Source: Paraburkholderia sp. BL10I2N1
Lineage (GTDB): Bacteria; Pseudomonadota; Gammaproteobacteria; Burkholderiales; Burkholderiaceae
Assembly: GCF_004361815.1 (NCBI RefSeq)
Contig: NZ_SNWA01000002.1
Coordinates: 744,001 to 808,000, forward strand
DNA: 64,000 nt
Direction: 5' to 3'
The notes below the pieces were generated by a model. That model was not told the origin of the DNA. It did not search any database and saw nothing but the letters and a program-made list of their open reading frames with translations. Position numbers and translations under genes: made by a program. The stretch's first letter is position 1. Each line of letters starts with the position of its first letter. Positions 47,323 through 56,894 of this stretch are shown here, piece by piece.

Positions 47323-47347
47323 ACGCCCCGCTGGGGCGTTTTCTTTT
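47323..47347 (+). terminator. rho-independent terminator at right edge of the T6SS cassette
   Basis: Arms ACGCCCC (47323-47329) and GGGGCGT (47333-47339), loop GCT, followed by TTTTCTTTT. It lies 15 bp after the candidate immunity gene. Confidence 0.85.
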
Positions 47348-47465
47348 GCCCGTGCTGCCGTGCTACGCCACGACGAACCGTTATAGCGCAAAGGGTGTTT
47401 TATTGGGGGGCTGGCGTAGTGCCGTGTCCCGCTGTGCGTTGCCCCGTATAGCTTTGAGGACTTGA

Positions 47466-48576
47466 CTTCGGATGGTGGTCCGAAACGCGATACTTTCGAT
47501 GACGCCGATAATCTCGCCGACTCTCGACGAGCTTTCCGAAATACCCGCCATCGTTTCGACCACGCGCCCCATCACATCGCCACCGCGCGCGGCCGTTTCG
47601 GAGGCGGTGCCCGCGAGCGCCGACGCGTGCCGGGCGTTGCCCGCGTTCTGCCGCACCGTGCTGGTCAGTTCCTCCATGCTGGCTGCGGTTTCTTCGAGCG
47701 ATGCCGCCTGCTCTTCGGTCCGTGCCGACAGGCTCAGATTGCCAGCCGCGATCTCCGAACTCGCGGTCGCCACCCCTTCGGCATTGCGCCGCACATTGCT
47801 GACCACACTCGACAGACTCGTCTGCATATCCTTCAGCGCGGCGAGCAGGTCCGCGATCTCGTCCGAACCTGTCGCGTGAAACTCGGTCGTCAGGTTGCCG
47901 AGCGCGACGGTGCGCGCGACAGCCAGCGCCCGATTGAGCGGCCGCGTGATCGAGCGGCTGAACATGACCGCCCCACCCAGCCCCGCACTGAACGCCACCA
48001 GCATCAGCACGATACTGATCGCCGAAGCCTGCCTCGCGTCAGCAGCCGCTTTCGTCGACACGGCCGCGCTCGTTGCCGCGATTGCCTGCGCGGCCTGCGC
48101 CAGCAAGCGCGCCGGTTCGCGATCGACGCCCGCGACAGCGGTGTCGCCGGCCGTGGGATCGAAAGCCGCGGCCTTGAAGGCTTCAAAACCCTTTCGATAG
48201 CCGACGCCCATTGTCGAATACGCAGCCGCGAACTGCTCCACCAGCGCACGGCTTTTGCCATCGTCGAGCTTCGTCAGCAGCGCGCGGGTCTGGTCGTCGA
48301 CGGAGCGCTCCTGCTGCTCGAAAGCGGCCCATCCGTGTTCGAGTTTCGCCGGGTCCTTGCCGCGCAACAGGATGTCCTTCCACTCCTGAACCTGCAGCTT
48401 GAAGGTCACCAGCACGCTGGAGACTGCCCGCTCGTTTGCGACGTTGTCGCGAACCACGGTGTTGTATTCGGTAATCGAGCGGTTCAGCGAATAGAGCCCA
48501 TACATTGCGCCGGCGAACATCAAATGAATCGCTACCCAAATATTGAGTTGCGGCCGTTGATCCGATCGACACGCAT
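47466..48576 (-). pseudogene. 5' part of a methyl-accepting chemotaxis protein gene, cut off by insertion and frameshifted near its start
   Basis: From TTG/ATG at 48523 the frame encodes a four-helix-bundle sensor (NRSITEYNTVVRDNVANERA, WKDILLRGKDPAKLEHGWAA), a second helix (~170-190), HAMP and the first signalling helix (SARTEEQAASLEETAASMEE) as far as GEIIGVIESIAFRTTI. MCP homology then stops, at about 47466, and 25 unrelated residues precede a stop. At the front, the likely first helix (RPQLNIWVAIHLMFAGAMYG) runs on upstream in a frame with no ATG; an AAGGAGC-ATG lies at 48576 in a different frame, so a small indel has broken the start. The missing 3' half is at 45205-45722. Confidence 0.8.
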
Positions 48577-48687
48577 GCTCCTTACCTTCTCTTCACAAAT
48601 ATTACACAGCTCGCCAGATATCCTTCCGCGTCAATGAGCCGGACGTCTGCACACGCCGGCATTCCCCACGTCAGGCGGGAGGCTTTC

Positions 48688-49059
48688 ATGTTCGTCAGGT
48701 TCACGCGGCACCGGGCGCCGGGACGCAAACGTTTAACCTCTGCGCCCGAATGTCGGACCGGCGTGCTCTCGACGGCATTGCTCGCCGCATCGTGTTGCAT
48801 GTTCGTCGGTGCCTGTAGCGACGACGACAAGGCCACCGCCCCGGCAAGCGCCGTTCAGGCGCAGGACAGCTCCGCGTCGGATGCGTCAGGTGCATCGGTC
48901 GACGCGCCGAACGCGCTGCCCGCTGCCGCCCTCGCGATCCAGACACCGGCGCACGCCACCGACCCGTCCTCTTACGCGGCGACCGCGCAGGCCACTGCGC
49001 AACCTGGTAAGGCCGCATCCGGCAGTCTCGCTCCACCCGTGATTCACACCGTAGATTGA
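48688..49059 (+). CDS. small lipoprotein, hypothetical
   Basis: A 123-residue protein with a signal sequence and lipobox (LLAASCCMFVGACSDDD) whose Cys would be lipid-modified; the mature part (~70 residues) is Ala/Ser/Thr/Pro-rich and looks disordered. The acidic residues directly after the Cys (SDDD) could influence inner-membrane retention. GGGAGG sits ahead of the ATG at 48688. It starts 80 bp before the phospholipase gene and may be co-transcribed. No recognised domain. Confidence 0.65.
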   Translation: MFVRFTRHRAPGRKRLTSAPECRTGVLSTALLAASCCMFVGACSDDDKATAPASAVQAQDSSASDASGASVDAPNALPAAALAIQTPAHATDPSSYAATAQATAQPGKAASGSLAPPVIHTVD

Positions 49060-49139
49060 GTTCGACCGAGCCGCGCCCCGGTACCGTGCCTGCGGGCACC
49101 CGTCGCGCCTGTTTCTTTTCCTGACGACCGACCCTCCAC

Positions 49140-51254
49140 ATGACCTCGAACAAAAACCGCCGTGACTTTCTGCGTACCGCCGCCCACGTGGCAGGATCCG
49201 CCACCGCCTTGAGCATGCTGCCGGCCGGGATCCGCAGCGCGCTGGCGATCCCTGCGAACAACTCGACCGGCAGCATCCGCGACGTTGAACACATCGTGAT
49301 CCTGATGCAGGAAAACCGCTCCTTCGACCACTATTTCGGCACGCTCAAAGGTGTGCGCGGGTTCGGCGACACGCGCACGATCTCGCTGCCCAATGGCAAG
49401 CCCGTCTGGTATCAACCGCAGGGTGTTGAACCAGGCTATGTGCTGCCGTTTCGCCCCAGTGCACCCAACCTCGGCTTGCAGTTCCTGCAGGATCTCGCCC
49501 ACGACTGGAGCAGCACGCACTTCGCCTGGAACGGAGGCCGCTACGACCAGTGGGTGCCCGCGAAAGGCGCGACCACGATGGCCTATCTGACGCGCGACGA
49601 CATCCCGTTCCACTACCAGCTTGCCGACGCGTTCACCATCTGCGACGCGTACCACTGCTCGATCATGGGTCCGACCGATCCGAACCGCTACTACATGTGG
49701 ACGGGCTGGGTGGGCAACGACGGAAACGGCGGCGGCCCGGTGATCGACAACGCCGAGCTCGGTTACGGTTGGTCGACGTATCCGGAAGTCCTGCAGAATG
49801 CGGGCATCTCGTGGAAGATCTATCAGGATGCCGGCACCGGCCTCGACGCCAACGGCTCGTGGGGCTGGACGCAAAACGCCTACATCGGCAACTACGGCGA
49901 CAACTCGCTGCTCTATTTCAACCAGTACCGCAACGCGCAGCCGGGTAATCCGCTCTACGACAATGCGCGCACGGGTACGAACGTCGCAAACGGTGGCACG
50001 TTCTTCGACATCCTGAAGCGCGACGTGCAGAACAACGCGTTGCCGCAGGTTTCGTGGATCGTGGCTCCCGAAGCCTATTCGGAACATCCGAACTGGCCGT
50101 CGAACTACGGCGCGTGGTATGTCGATCAGGTCCTGCAGGTCCTGACGTCGAATCCCGCCGTATGGAGCAAGACGGTGCTCCTCATCAACTTCGACGAGAA
50201 CGACGGCTTCTTCGATCACATGGCGCCGCCGTTCGCGCCGGCAACGAGCGCCAACGGCCTTTCGACGGTCAGCATCAGCAACGAGATCTACCCGGGCGAT
50301 GCGAAGAATCCGGCTGGACCGTACGGCTTCGGACCGCGCGTGCCGATGCTGGTGGTGTCGCCATGGTCGAAGGGCGGCTGGGTGTGCTCTGAGCTCTTCG
50401 ATCACACGTCGGTTATCCGCTTCATCGAGAAGCGTTTCGGCGACCATCATGATCTGGGCGAATCGAACATCACGCCGTGGCGCCGCGCCATATCCGGCGA
50501 CCTGACGTCCGCGTTCAATTTCACCAACCCCAACGATTCGATTCCTTCGCTGCCCAGCACGAATGCCTACGTGCCGCCGGACCAGCAACGCCATTCCGAC
50601 TACGTGCCGCTGCCGCCGTCCGTGCAGGCGGTGCCGAAACAGGAAGCCGGCATGCGGCCAGCGCGCGCGCTGCCCTACGAGCTGTTCGTGCGCTTACGCG
50701 CCGAAGGCTCGCAAGGCAAGGTGTCGATACGCTTCGTCAACACAGGACGCGCCGGTGCGGTGTTTCTCGTCTATAAGGGCAACAGCGTGGACGCACCGCG
50801 CAGTTACACGGTCGAAGCGGGCAAGCGTCTTGAAGACCAGTTGCCGCTCGCCATCGACGGCAGCTATGACTTTACGGTGCACGGCCCGAACGGTTTCCTG
50901 CGGCGCTTCGCGGGCAAGCCGGCCGCGACCGGCTGGTGGGGCGGAGCCGACAAGGCGCGTCCGGAAGTGGCCGAAGGGTATGACGTGGCGAACGGCAATC
51001 TCCAGCTTCGCCTGGAAAATCCCGGCTCCGCGCGCTGCCAGTTCACCATCGTCAACGCCTACGATCCGGGCGCGACCATCACGCACGTCGTGCGCGGCGG
51101 TGACACCGACCCGCTCTACCTCGATCTGCGCAATGCCTATGGCTGGTACGACCTCACCGTGACGGTCGACTCCGACGCGAGTTTCGAACGCAGACTCGCC
51201 GGGCACGTCGAAACAGGCCGCGGCAGCATGAGCGATCCCGCACTCGGCCGGTAG
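49140..51254 (+). CDS. plcN: phosphocholine-specific phospholipase C
   Basis: A 704-residue phosphoesterase of the bacterial PlcN/PlcH family (alkaline-phosphatase-like fold), which releases phosphocholine from phosphatidylcholine or sphingomyelin. A Tat signal (NRRDFLRTAAHVAGSATAL) directs export of the folded enzyme. The catalytic region includes HIVILMQENRSFDHYFGTL near residue 45, YHCSIMGPTDPNRYYMWTG and NFDENDGFFDHMAPP. Two C-terminal beta domains follow (~510-700; SQGKVSIRFVNTGRAGAVFL). Haemolytic and non-haemolytic forms cannot be separated by eye. The ATG at 49140 is followed directly by the Tat motif. Confidence 0.9.
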   Translation: MTSNKNRRDFLRTAAHVAGSATALSMLPAGIRSALAIPANNSTGSIRDVEHIVILMQENRSFDHYFGTLKGVRGFGDTRTISLPNGKPVWYQPQGVEPGYVLPFRPSAPNLGLQFLQDLAHDWSSTHFAWNGGRYDQWVPAKGATTMAYLTRDDIPFHYQLADAFTICDAYHCSIMGPTDPNRYYMWTGWVGNDGNGGGPVIDNAELGYGWSTYPEVLQNAGISWKIYQDAGTGLDANGSWGWTQNAYIGNYGDNSLLYFNQYRNAQPGNPLYDNARTGTNVANGGTFFDILKRDVQNNALPQVSWIVAPEAYSEHPNWPSNYGAWYVDQVLQVLTSNPAVWSKTVLLINFDENDGFFDHMAPPFAPATSANGLSTVSISNEIYPGDAKNPAGPYGFGPRVPMLVVSPWSKGGWVCSELFDHTSVIRFIEKRFGDHHDLGESNITPWRRAISGDLTSAFNFTNPNDSIPSLPSTNAYVPPDQQRHSDYVPLPPSVQAVPKQEAGMRPARALPYELFVRLRAEGSQGKVSIRFVNTGRAGAVFLVYKGNSVDAPRSYTVEAGKRLEDQLPLAIDGSYDFTVHGPNGFLRRFAGKPAATGWWGGADKARPEVAEGYDVANGNLQLRLENPGSARCQFTIVNAYDPGATITHVVRGGDTDPLYLDLRNAYGWYDLTVTVDSDASFERRLAGHVETGRGSMSDPALGR

Positions 51255-51520
51255 AACGCGCAGGCGCGGCGACCCGGCTTCATTGCGCGGCGCCGCGCGC
51301 ATGGCGGCGATAAGCGCGGCAGCGGGTTCATCGACCGCCGCCAGACCTTCGCTGGTCTGGCGGGCGGTCGCACCGTTGCCGGCTGCCTGTTCGCCGGATA
51401 TCACCGGCAAGAAATATCTCGTAAGCAGATGCCGAAGTCATGCTTTTTTCGGCGCCTCCCCGAAACCTGGTCGGCCGATCATTCATTGCACGACAGAACC
51501 CATGTTCTACCGAGACCGCA

Positions 51521-52099
51521 ATGAAGATCTCCCGCTATATCCTGCTCGCCGGCTTGCTGCTGGCGGACACGTCGGCGCACGCAACCAGCTTCGACTGCAA
51601 CAAGGGCCACTCCGTTGCTGAAAGGCTGATCTGCCATAACGCCGACCTGTCGAAACTCGACGACCAGCTTGGCAAACTCTACTGGAAGGTAAGACGTGCC
51701 ACGTCCAACCGCCGGTCATTCATTAACGACAGCGACAGCAAATGGGCATGGCGTGAAGCAAACTGCACCGACGAGGTATGTTTGACGGTCTGGTATTCCG
51801 GCCGCATCGAGGAATTGCAGCGACTGCTCGCCGATACCCAGCCGGGCGAAACGCCCCCGCCGCAGCCGCAAGGTCCCAACGCCGGCGCCACGCGCGCTCT
51901 CGCCGCGGGTGCGCCTTTGAGAGAAAAGAACCTCGTGCGTCAATGCACGGCAACCGATCTCGGCATGACCTGGCACGACCAGTGCGCGACGGTTCTGAAG
52001 CAGAACACCGGCTGGCGACGCCAGGCCCCCGATGACGGCTGGTTTTGCAGCATGGCAATGTTGGAACCCTCGCACGCCGCGCCTGATGCTTCGCAATGA
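51521..52099 (+). CDS. LprI-like lysozyme-inhibitor domain protein
   Basis: A 192-residue secreted protein with a Sec signal (~1-22, ILLAGLLLADTSAHA) and an LprI-like domain (SFDCNKGHSVAERLICHNAD, LSKLDDQLGKLYWKVR, then CTDEVCLTVWYSGRIEELQR), which has conserved Cys pairs. The C-terminal half contains a Pro/Gln linker and an unrelated Cys-containing tail. LprI in mycobacteria inhibits lysozyme; the function of proteobacterial homologues is generally unknown. The ribosome site before ATG 51521 is weak. Confidence 0.7.
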   Translation: MKISRYILLAGLLLADTSAHATSFDCNKGHSVAERLICHNADLSKLDDQLGKLYWKVRRATSNRRSFINDSDSKWAWREANCTDEVCLTVWYSGRIEELQRLLADTQPGETPPPQPQGPNAGATRALAAGAPLREKNLVRQCTATDLGMTWHDQCATVLKQNTGWRRQAPDDGWFCSMAMLEPSHAAPDASQ

Positions 52100-52195
52100 A
52101 TCCGGACCGCAGCCCTGAACACCAGGAGCCCTGACCTCGATATACTGCAGCCGTTGTCCCCTTACCGCATCTTTCTGCCAAGGGCGGCCCGGACC

Positions 52196-53101
52196 ATGCA
52201 GGCAACAGAACTTGAACAGCGCATACTCAAACGATCGCTGCTTTGCACCCTGATGATTGCGGGCCTCGGGATTGCTGTGGGTATTCTCAGCGGTTCACTG
52301 TCGATTATCTTCGACGGGATGTTCTCCGCACTCGATGCGGCCATGTGCAGCTTGTCCCTGCTTGTGACCCGCCTGCTCGGTCAGCAGGCCAGCAAACGTT
52401 TCCAGCACGGCTTCTGGCATATCGAACCCCTGGTGCTCGCCTTCAATGGCAGCCTGCTGTCGGTGCTGTGCTTTTACGCGTTCGTCAATGCGGTCAAAGG
52501 CATGCTCGATGGCGGTCATGAACTGGAGTTCGGCTGGGCCATGTGCTATGCGGTGCTGGTCAGTATCTTCTGCTTCTTCATGTTCTTCAGACAGCGCAGG
52601 GTGAATCGCGCCATCGAGTCGGAACTGATCGGTCTCGATACCAAAAGCTGGCTGATGTCGGCCTGCGTCAGTTCGGCGCTGCTGCTCGCCTTTTCGATTG
52701 CGTGGATCCTCGAAGGCACGCGGTACGGTCATTTAACGCCGTATATCGACCCGGGCGTGCTCGCTCTCCTGACGCTCGTTCTGATCCCGATGCCAATCGG
52801 TGCGGTGATCGGCGCGGTCAAGGAAGTGCTGCTCATTACACCGGAGAGTCTGGACCGAACCGTGAGCGAGCTGATGCGGGGACTGACGGCAGACTATGGC
52901 TTTCTGTCGTACTCACACTACGCGACACGCGTGGGCAGAGGCCTCTTCGTCGAGGTTCATATCGTCCTGCCCGAAGCGATGGAACACGTCGGTATCCGTC
53001 AACTCGATCTGATCCGGGAAAAGATCTCACACGCGATCGGTGAGTCGGGCCCCGACCGCTGGCTGACTGTCGCGTTCACACGGGACCCGCGCTGGCTGTA
53101 A
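52196..53101 (+). CDS. cation diffusion facilitator family transporter
   Basis: A 301-residue inner-membrane protein with six helices. Family features: SGSLSIIFDGMFSALDAAMC with the helix 2 Asp residues, DTKSWLMSACVSSALLLAFS for helix 5, and a C-terminal soluble domain (YGFLSYSHYATRVGRGLFVE, VHIVLP). It exports divalent metal ions in exchange for protons. The helix 5 metal-site pattern (usually HxxxD) is DTKSW/S-A-C here, so metal choice is uncertain. The ATG at 52196 is preferred to an upstream TTG. It is convergent with the sensor-kinase gene. Confidence 0.78.
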   Translation: MQATELEQRILKRSLLCTLMIAGLGIAVGILSGSLSIIFDGMFSALDAAMCSLSLLVTRLLGQQASKRFQHGFWHIEPLVLAFNGSLLSVLCFYAFVNAVKGMLDGGHELEFGWAMCYAVLVSIFCFFMFFRQRRVNRAIESELIGLDTKSWLMSACVSSALLLAFSIAWILEGTRYGHLTPYIDPGVLALLTLVLIPMPIGAVIGAVKEVLLITPESLDRTVSELMRGLTADYGFLSYSHYATRVGRGLFVEVHIVLPEAMEHVGIRQLDLIREKISHAIGESGPDRWLTVAFTRDPRWL

Positions 53102-53119
53102 CCGTTCGCCGCGCCAGCT

Positions 53120-54589
53120 TCAGCCCGCGCCTTCGCTTCGCGCGCTGCGATTCGCCGATGCGAGGTCCACCGACCCACGCCCATCGACGCCAGGCTTCGC
53201 GCTCGCATGCATACCCGGTGTGTCAGGCCGCGAAAGCGCGATCGAAAAGCCGAACGTGTTCACACCGGCCGCGCTGCTCGCGAATACCCTGCCACCGTGC
53301 ATCTCCGCGACCGCCTTGACGATTGCAAGACCCAGCCCATGATTCTCGCGACTGTTGGTCCGCGATACTTCCGCCCTGAAGAAGCGATCGAACAGATGGT
53401 CCCGCACCGGTTGATCGATCGGGTCGCCCGGATTGGCAACCGCGATGCGCACGTGGTCCGCTTCTCGGGCAATGGTCACTGTAATCGTCGCGCCGCGTGC
53501 GCAATGCTGGATCGCGTTCATCACCAGATTCGTGCACGCGCGTCCGAACAGCGAGCGGTTCACCAGGCTGGTTGCGTCGCCATGCGAGACGGCGCGCACC
53601 CGTGCCTCCTCGAGCGGAATGTCGAGAAACTCCAACGTGCGCGCCACCTCGGCCGCGAGCGATACCTCGACGAGTTCCGTGGCCCGTTCGCCCTGATCGG
53701 CGCGCGCGAGGAACAGCATGTCGTTGATGATCGTACGCATGCGTTCGAACTCTTCGAGATTCGATTGCAGCGTGTGGCGCAGATCTTCGACAGAACGGTT
53801 ACGCGTCAACGCCACCTCGGTCTGCCCGATCAGGATCGTCACGGGGGTACGCAGTTCATGGGCGACATCGGCGTTGAACGATTCGAGGCGGCCATAGGCG
53901 GCATCCAGACGCTCCAGCGCGCCATTGAACGAATTGGCGAGATCGTTCAGCTCATGCGGCAACGATGTGGTGTTCAGGCGTTGCGAGCGGTTGTTCGGGC
54001 TGACCTCCGACGCGTCCTTCGTCAGCCGCCTGAGCGGTGCGAGACCGATTCTCGTCACCGAGTAGCTGAGCAGCAGCACGACGAGGCTGCCCACCGCCGA
54101 CAGCGCGGCAAGTGCAAGGCCGAAGGCGCGCATCGTGCGCACATTGGGACTGTAGCTCGTGGCAACCTGCAGTTCCACGGCCGGGCGTACGCCATTCGCG
54201 GGTATCTTCAGCGTGCTGGTCAGCATGTCGTGCCCGTCGCCCGCGGCGCGTACCCGCGCATAGTTGTCCGGCCAGTTGTTGATGACCTGCCCGTCGACGG
54301 GATGGCCATAGCGAAACGACGGGTCTTCGCTCGACACCGAGTAGGTCGTTGTGCCGTCGCGCGGCGTCATGTCGGTGAGCTTCTCGCGCGCCATCTTCCA
54401 TTTTTCTGGGGTGGTCGAGTGAGACACGATGATCTTCGCGATCTCCGTGCGGCCGTCGAGCGACTCACGCAGATGATGTTCGAGCTGCGAGCGCAACACG
54501 AAAAACAACCCGCTGCCCACCAGCGTAAAGACCGACAGCGCGACCAGCGCGAACATCAACGCGAGGCGGCGTGCAATGGACGGATTCAT
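53120..54589 (-). CDS. two-component sensor histidine kinase
   Basis: A 489-residue kinase: two membrane helices (~10-32 and ~165-187) around a periplasmic sensor, HAMP (~190-245), HisKA with the phosphorylatable His in ESFNADVAHELRTPVTILIG (~255), and HATPase (NLVMNAIQHCARG; ENHGLGLAIVKAVAEMHGG). The layout is that of the CusS/IrlS heavy-metal sensor group. Its ATG overlaps the stop of the response-regulator gene (ATGA). The signal is unknown; a metal or antibiotic is the usual guess. Confidence 0.9.
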   Translation of the reverse strand: MNPSIARRLALMFALVALSVFTLVGSGLFFVLRSQLEHHLRESLDGRTEIAKIIVSHSTTPEKWKMAREKLTDMTPRDGTTTYSVSSEDPSFRYGHPVDGQVINNWPDNYARVRAAGDGHDMLTSTLKIPANGVRPAVELQVATSYSPNVRTMRAFGLALAALSAVGSLVVLLLSYSVTRIGLAPLRRLTKDASEVSPNNRSQRLNTTSLPHELNDLANSFNGALERLDAAYGRLESFNADVAHELRTPVTILIGQTEVALTRNRSVEDLRHTLQSNLEEFERMRTIINDMLFLARADQGERATELVEVSLAAEVARTLEFLDIPLEEARVRAVSHGDATSLVNRSLFGRACTNLVMNAIQHCARGATITVTIAREADHVRIAVANPGDPIDQPVRDHLFDRFFRAEVSRTNSRENHGLGLAIVKAVAEMHGGRVFASSAAGVNTFGFSIALSRPDTPGMHASAKPGVDGRGSVDLASANRSARSEGAG

Positions 54590-55272
54590 GGCAGTTCTGC
54601 TTCTTCGCGGACTTCGAGCACGTAGCCCATGCCACGTACGGTGTGCAGCAGTTTGACCTGAAACGGTCCGTCGAGCTTCGCGCGCAAACGCTTGATGGCG
54701 GTTTCGACCACGTTCGTATGGCTGTCGAAATTCACGTCCCACACGAGTTCGGTAATCGCCGCCTTCGACAGGATGTCGCCCTGGCGTCGCGCCAGTACGC
54801 TTAGCAACTGGAATTCCTTGGCGGTGAGATCGAGACGTACGCCATCGCGCGTCGCGCGGCGGCCGATCAGATCGACGAACAGGTCGCCAACCGAGATCAG
54901 CGTCGATTCCTGCGAACGTGTGCGCCGCGCCAGTGCATGCAGGCGCTCAACCAGTTCGAGGAACGAAAACGGTTTGGTCAGATAGTCGTCGGCGCCCTCG
55001 CGCAGACCGCGGACACGGTCGTTCACGTGGTCGCGCGCGGTGAGCATGATGACCGGCGTCGACTTGCGCATGCGCAACGCCTTGAGCACGCTGAAACCGT
55101 CCCGTTTGGGCAGCATCACATCCAGCACGATGACGTCGTAGTCGAACTCGGTTGCGAGGTACATGCCTTCTTCGCCGTCGAGCGCGACGTCGACCACCCA
55201 CCCCTGCTCGGTCAGGCCGGAGCGCAGGTAGTCCACCACCTTGTGTTCGTCTTCAACGATCAGCAATTTCAT
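54586..55272 (-). CDS. two-component response regulator, OmpR/PhoB family
   Basis: A 228-residue receiver plus winged helix. The phosphoacceptor Asp is in YDVIVLDVMLPKRDGFSVLK (~51), Lys in YLTKPFSFLEL (~101). The C-terminal DNA-binding domain ends KLDGPFQVKLLHTVRGMGYV, typical of the IrlR/CusR group. It is translationally coupled to the kinase. Placed 86 bp after the RND operon on the same strand, it probably controls that pump. Confidence 0.92.
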   Translation of the reverse strand: MKLLIVEDEHKVVDYLRSGLTEQGWVVDVALDGEEGMYLATEFDYDVIVLDVMLPKRDGFSVLKALRMRKSTPVIMLTARDHVNDRVRGLREGADDYLTKPFSFLELVERLHALARRTRSQESTLISVGDLFVDLIGRRATRDGVRLDLTAKEFQLLSVLARRQGDILSKAAITELVWDVNFDSHTNVVETAIKRLRAKLDGPFQVKLLHTVRGMGYVLEVREEAELP

Positions 55273-55358
55273 TCGCGTCTCCCCGTCCCCTTACATTGGC
55301 ATTATACGAAACGCTCATTTCTCCTCTTGCCACCTGCGCCCGGCCCGATCGCGTCAAA

Positions 55359-56894
55359 TCACTGCGGCGGGTTCATTGGCCGCTGCTTTTCAGCGAGTTT
55401 CTCGGCAGGTTTGTCCATCAGCCTGTCCGAGACTTTGTCCGCAGCGGGCGCGCTCACATCCCAACCGCCGCCGAGCGCCTTCACCAGCGACACCGACAGC
55501 GTCAGCTGCTGGCCGCGAATCTGCACGTCCTGGCGCTCGCTCGTCAGCAGCGACTCCTGCGCGGTGATCACATTGAGGTAAGCAACGAGGCCCCCCGAAT
55601 AGCGATCGTTGGCAAGCTCCAGCAGGCGCTGGGCGTCGGCCACCGCATCTTTCGACTGCTTCGCTGCGCCGTCCAGCACGGATAGCCCGGTGACGCCATC
55701 CTGCACCTGCTGGAAGGCATTCAGCACGGTCTGACGGTAATTCGCTTCGGCGGCCTTGTACCCTTCATTCGCGAAGTCCACATTTGCCGCTCGCTTGCCG
55801 CCGTCGAAGATGACCTGTCCGACGGCCGCGCCTAGCGTCCACATCAGGTTGGGCGCGCTGAAGAGACTCGCCAGTTGCGTGCTTTCCCAGCCAATGCCCG
55901 GCGTCAGCGTCAGGCTTGGAAAAAAGGCGGCCTTCGCGACGCCGATCTGCGCGTTTGCCGCAGCCATCGCGCGTTCTGCCGAGGCGATATCCGGGCGACG
56001 CTGCAGGACATCACTCGGCACACCAAGTGGGATGGATGGAACGCCTGTGTCCGTCAATTTCGGCTCGATCGCAAATTGCGGGGCCGGTACGCCCACCAGT
56101 GCGGCAATGGCATGCTCGAACTGCGCGCGCTGGTTGAGCAGCAACTGCGCCTGCACACGCGTCGCGTCGAGTTGCGATTTCTGCTGCAGCACGTCGAGTC
56201 CCGACACCGCGCCCAGATCGTGCTCGGAAGTCACGTAATCGAGCGCTTTCTGCTGCAGCGTCACGGACCTGTTCAGCACGTCGATCTCGGCGTCGAGTTC
56301 GCGCATCGCGAAATAGTCGGTGGCGAGATCGGTGGTCAACACGAGACGCGCGTTGGCCAGATCGTCGGCCGACTGTTCCTCGGACGCCCTGGCTCCCTCC
56401 ACCTCGCGACGGATCCGGCCAAACAGATCGGTGTCGTAGTCGATGGTCGGGCCGATCTGAACATTGTTCTGTACGGTCGACTGGGTCGGCACGCCGTAGT
56501 TGGTGAGCGGCCGGTTCTGGGAGATCCTGAAGCGCTCCGCCGAGCCTGCCAGATCGACCTCCGGCAACTGTTGCCCGCGGGTATTCGCAAGGGTCGCCCG
56601 TGCCTGGGCATAGTGCGCGCTCGCCGCGACGAGCGTCTGGTTCTGCGCAAGCGCCTGGCCTTCGAGCGAAGCCAGCAACGGGTCGTTGAAGACTTGCCAC
56701 CAGTCGGGCGCAAGCGGCGCGTGCGACGGTTCGGCCAGCCGCCAGTACGAATCGGTATGCCACGTCGGCGGCGCGTCGGCCTGCGGCTGATGATAATCCG
56801 GACCTACCGTACAGGCCGCCAGCAGCACGACGCCCAGCACCGCGGCGATGGACGCTGGCGCTGCCTCCACCGTGCATCGACGCAGCCGCTTCAC
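55359..56894 (-). CDS. RND efflux outer-membrane lipoprotein, NodT family
   Basis: A 511-residue TolC-like channel lipoprotein. Lipobox VVLLAACTVGPDYHQP (Cys ~28), with two homologous halves characteristic of the family (NTRGQQLPEVDLAGSAERFR, and GVAKAAFFPSLTLTPGIGWE); SNDVLQRRPDIASAERAMAA-type motif present as VPSDVLQRRPDIASAERAMA. GTG start overlapping the adaptor stop (GTGA). It completes the pump by opening across the outer membrane. Confidence 0.93.
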   Translation of the reverse strand: MKRLRRCTVEAAPASIAAVLGVVLLAACTVGPDYHQPQADAPPTWHTDSYWRLAEPSHAPLAPDWWQVFNDPLLASLEGQALAQNQTLVAASAHYAQARATLANTRGQQLPEVDLAGSAERFRISQNRPLTNYGVPTQSTVQNNVQIGPTIDYDTDLFGRIRREVEGARASEEQSADDLANARLVLTTDLATDYFAMRELDAEIDVLNRSVTLQQKALDYVTSEHDLGAVSGLDVLQQKSQLDATRVQAQLLLNQRAQFEHAIAALVGVPAPQFAIEPKLTDTGVPSIPLGVPSDVLQRRPDIASAERAMAAANAQIGVAKAAFFPSLTLTPGIGWESTQLASLFSAPNLMWTLGAAVGQVIFDGGKRAANVDFANEGYKAAEANYRQTVLNAFQQVQDGVTGLSVLDGAAKQSKDAVADAQRLLELANDRYSGGLVAYLNVITAQESLLTSERQDVQIRGQQLTLSVSLVKALGGGWDVSAPAADKVSDRLMDKPAEKLAEKQRPMNPPQ

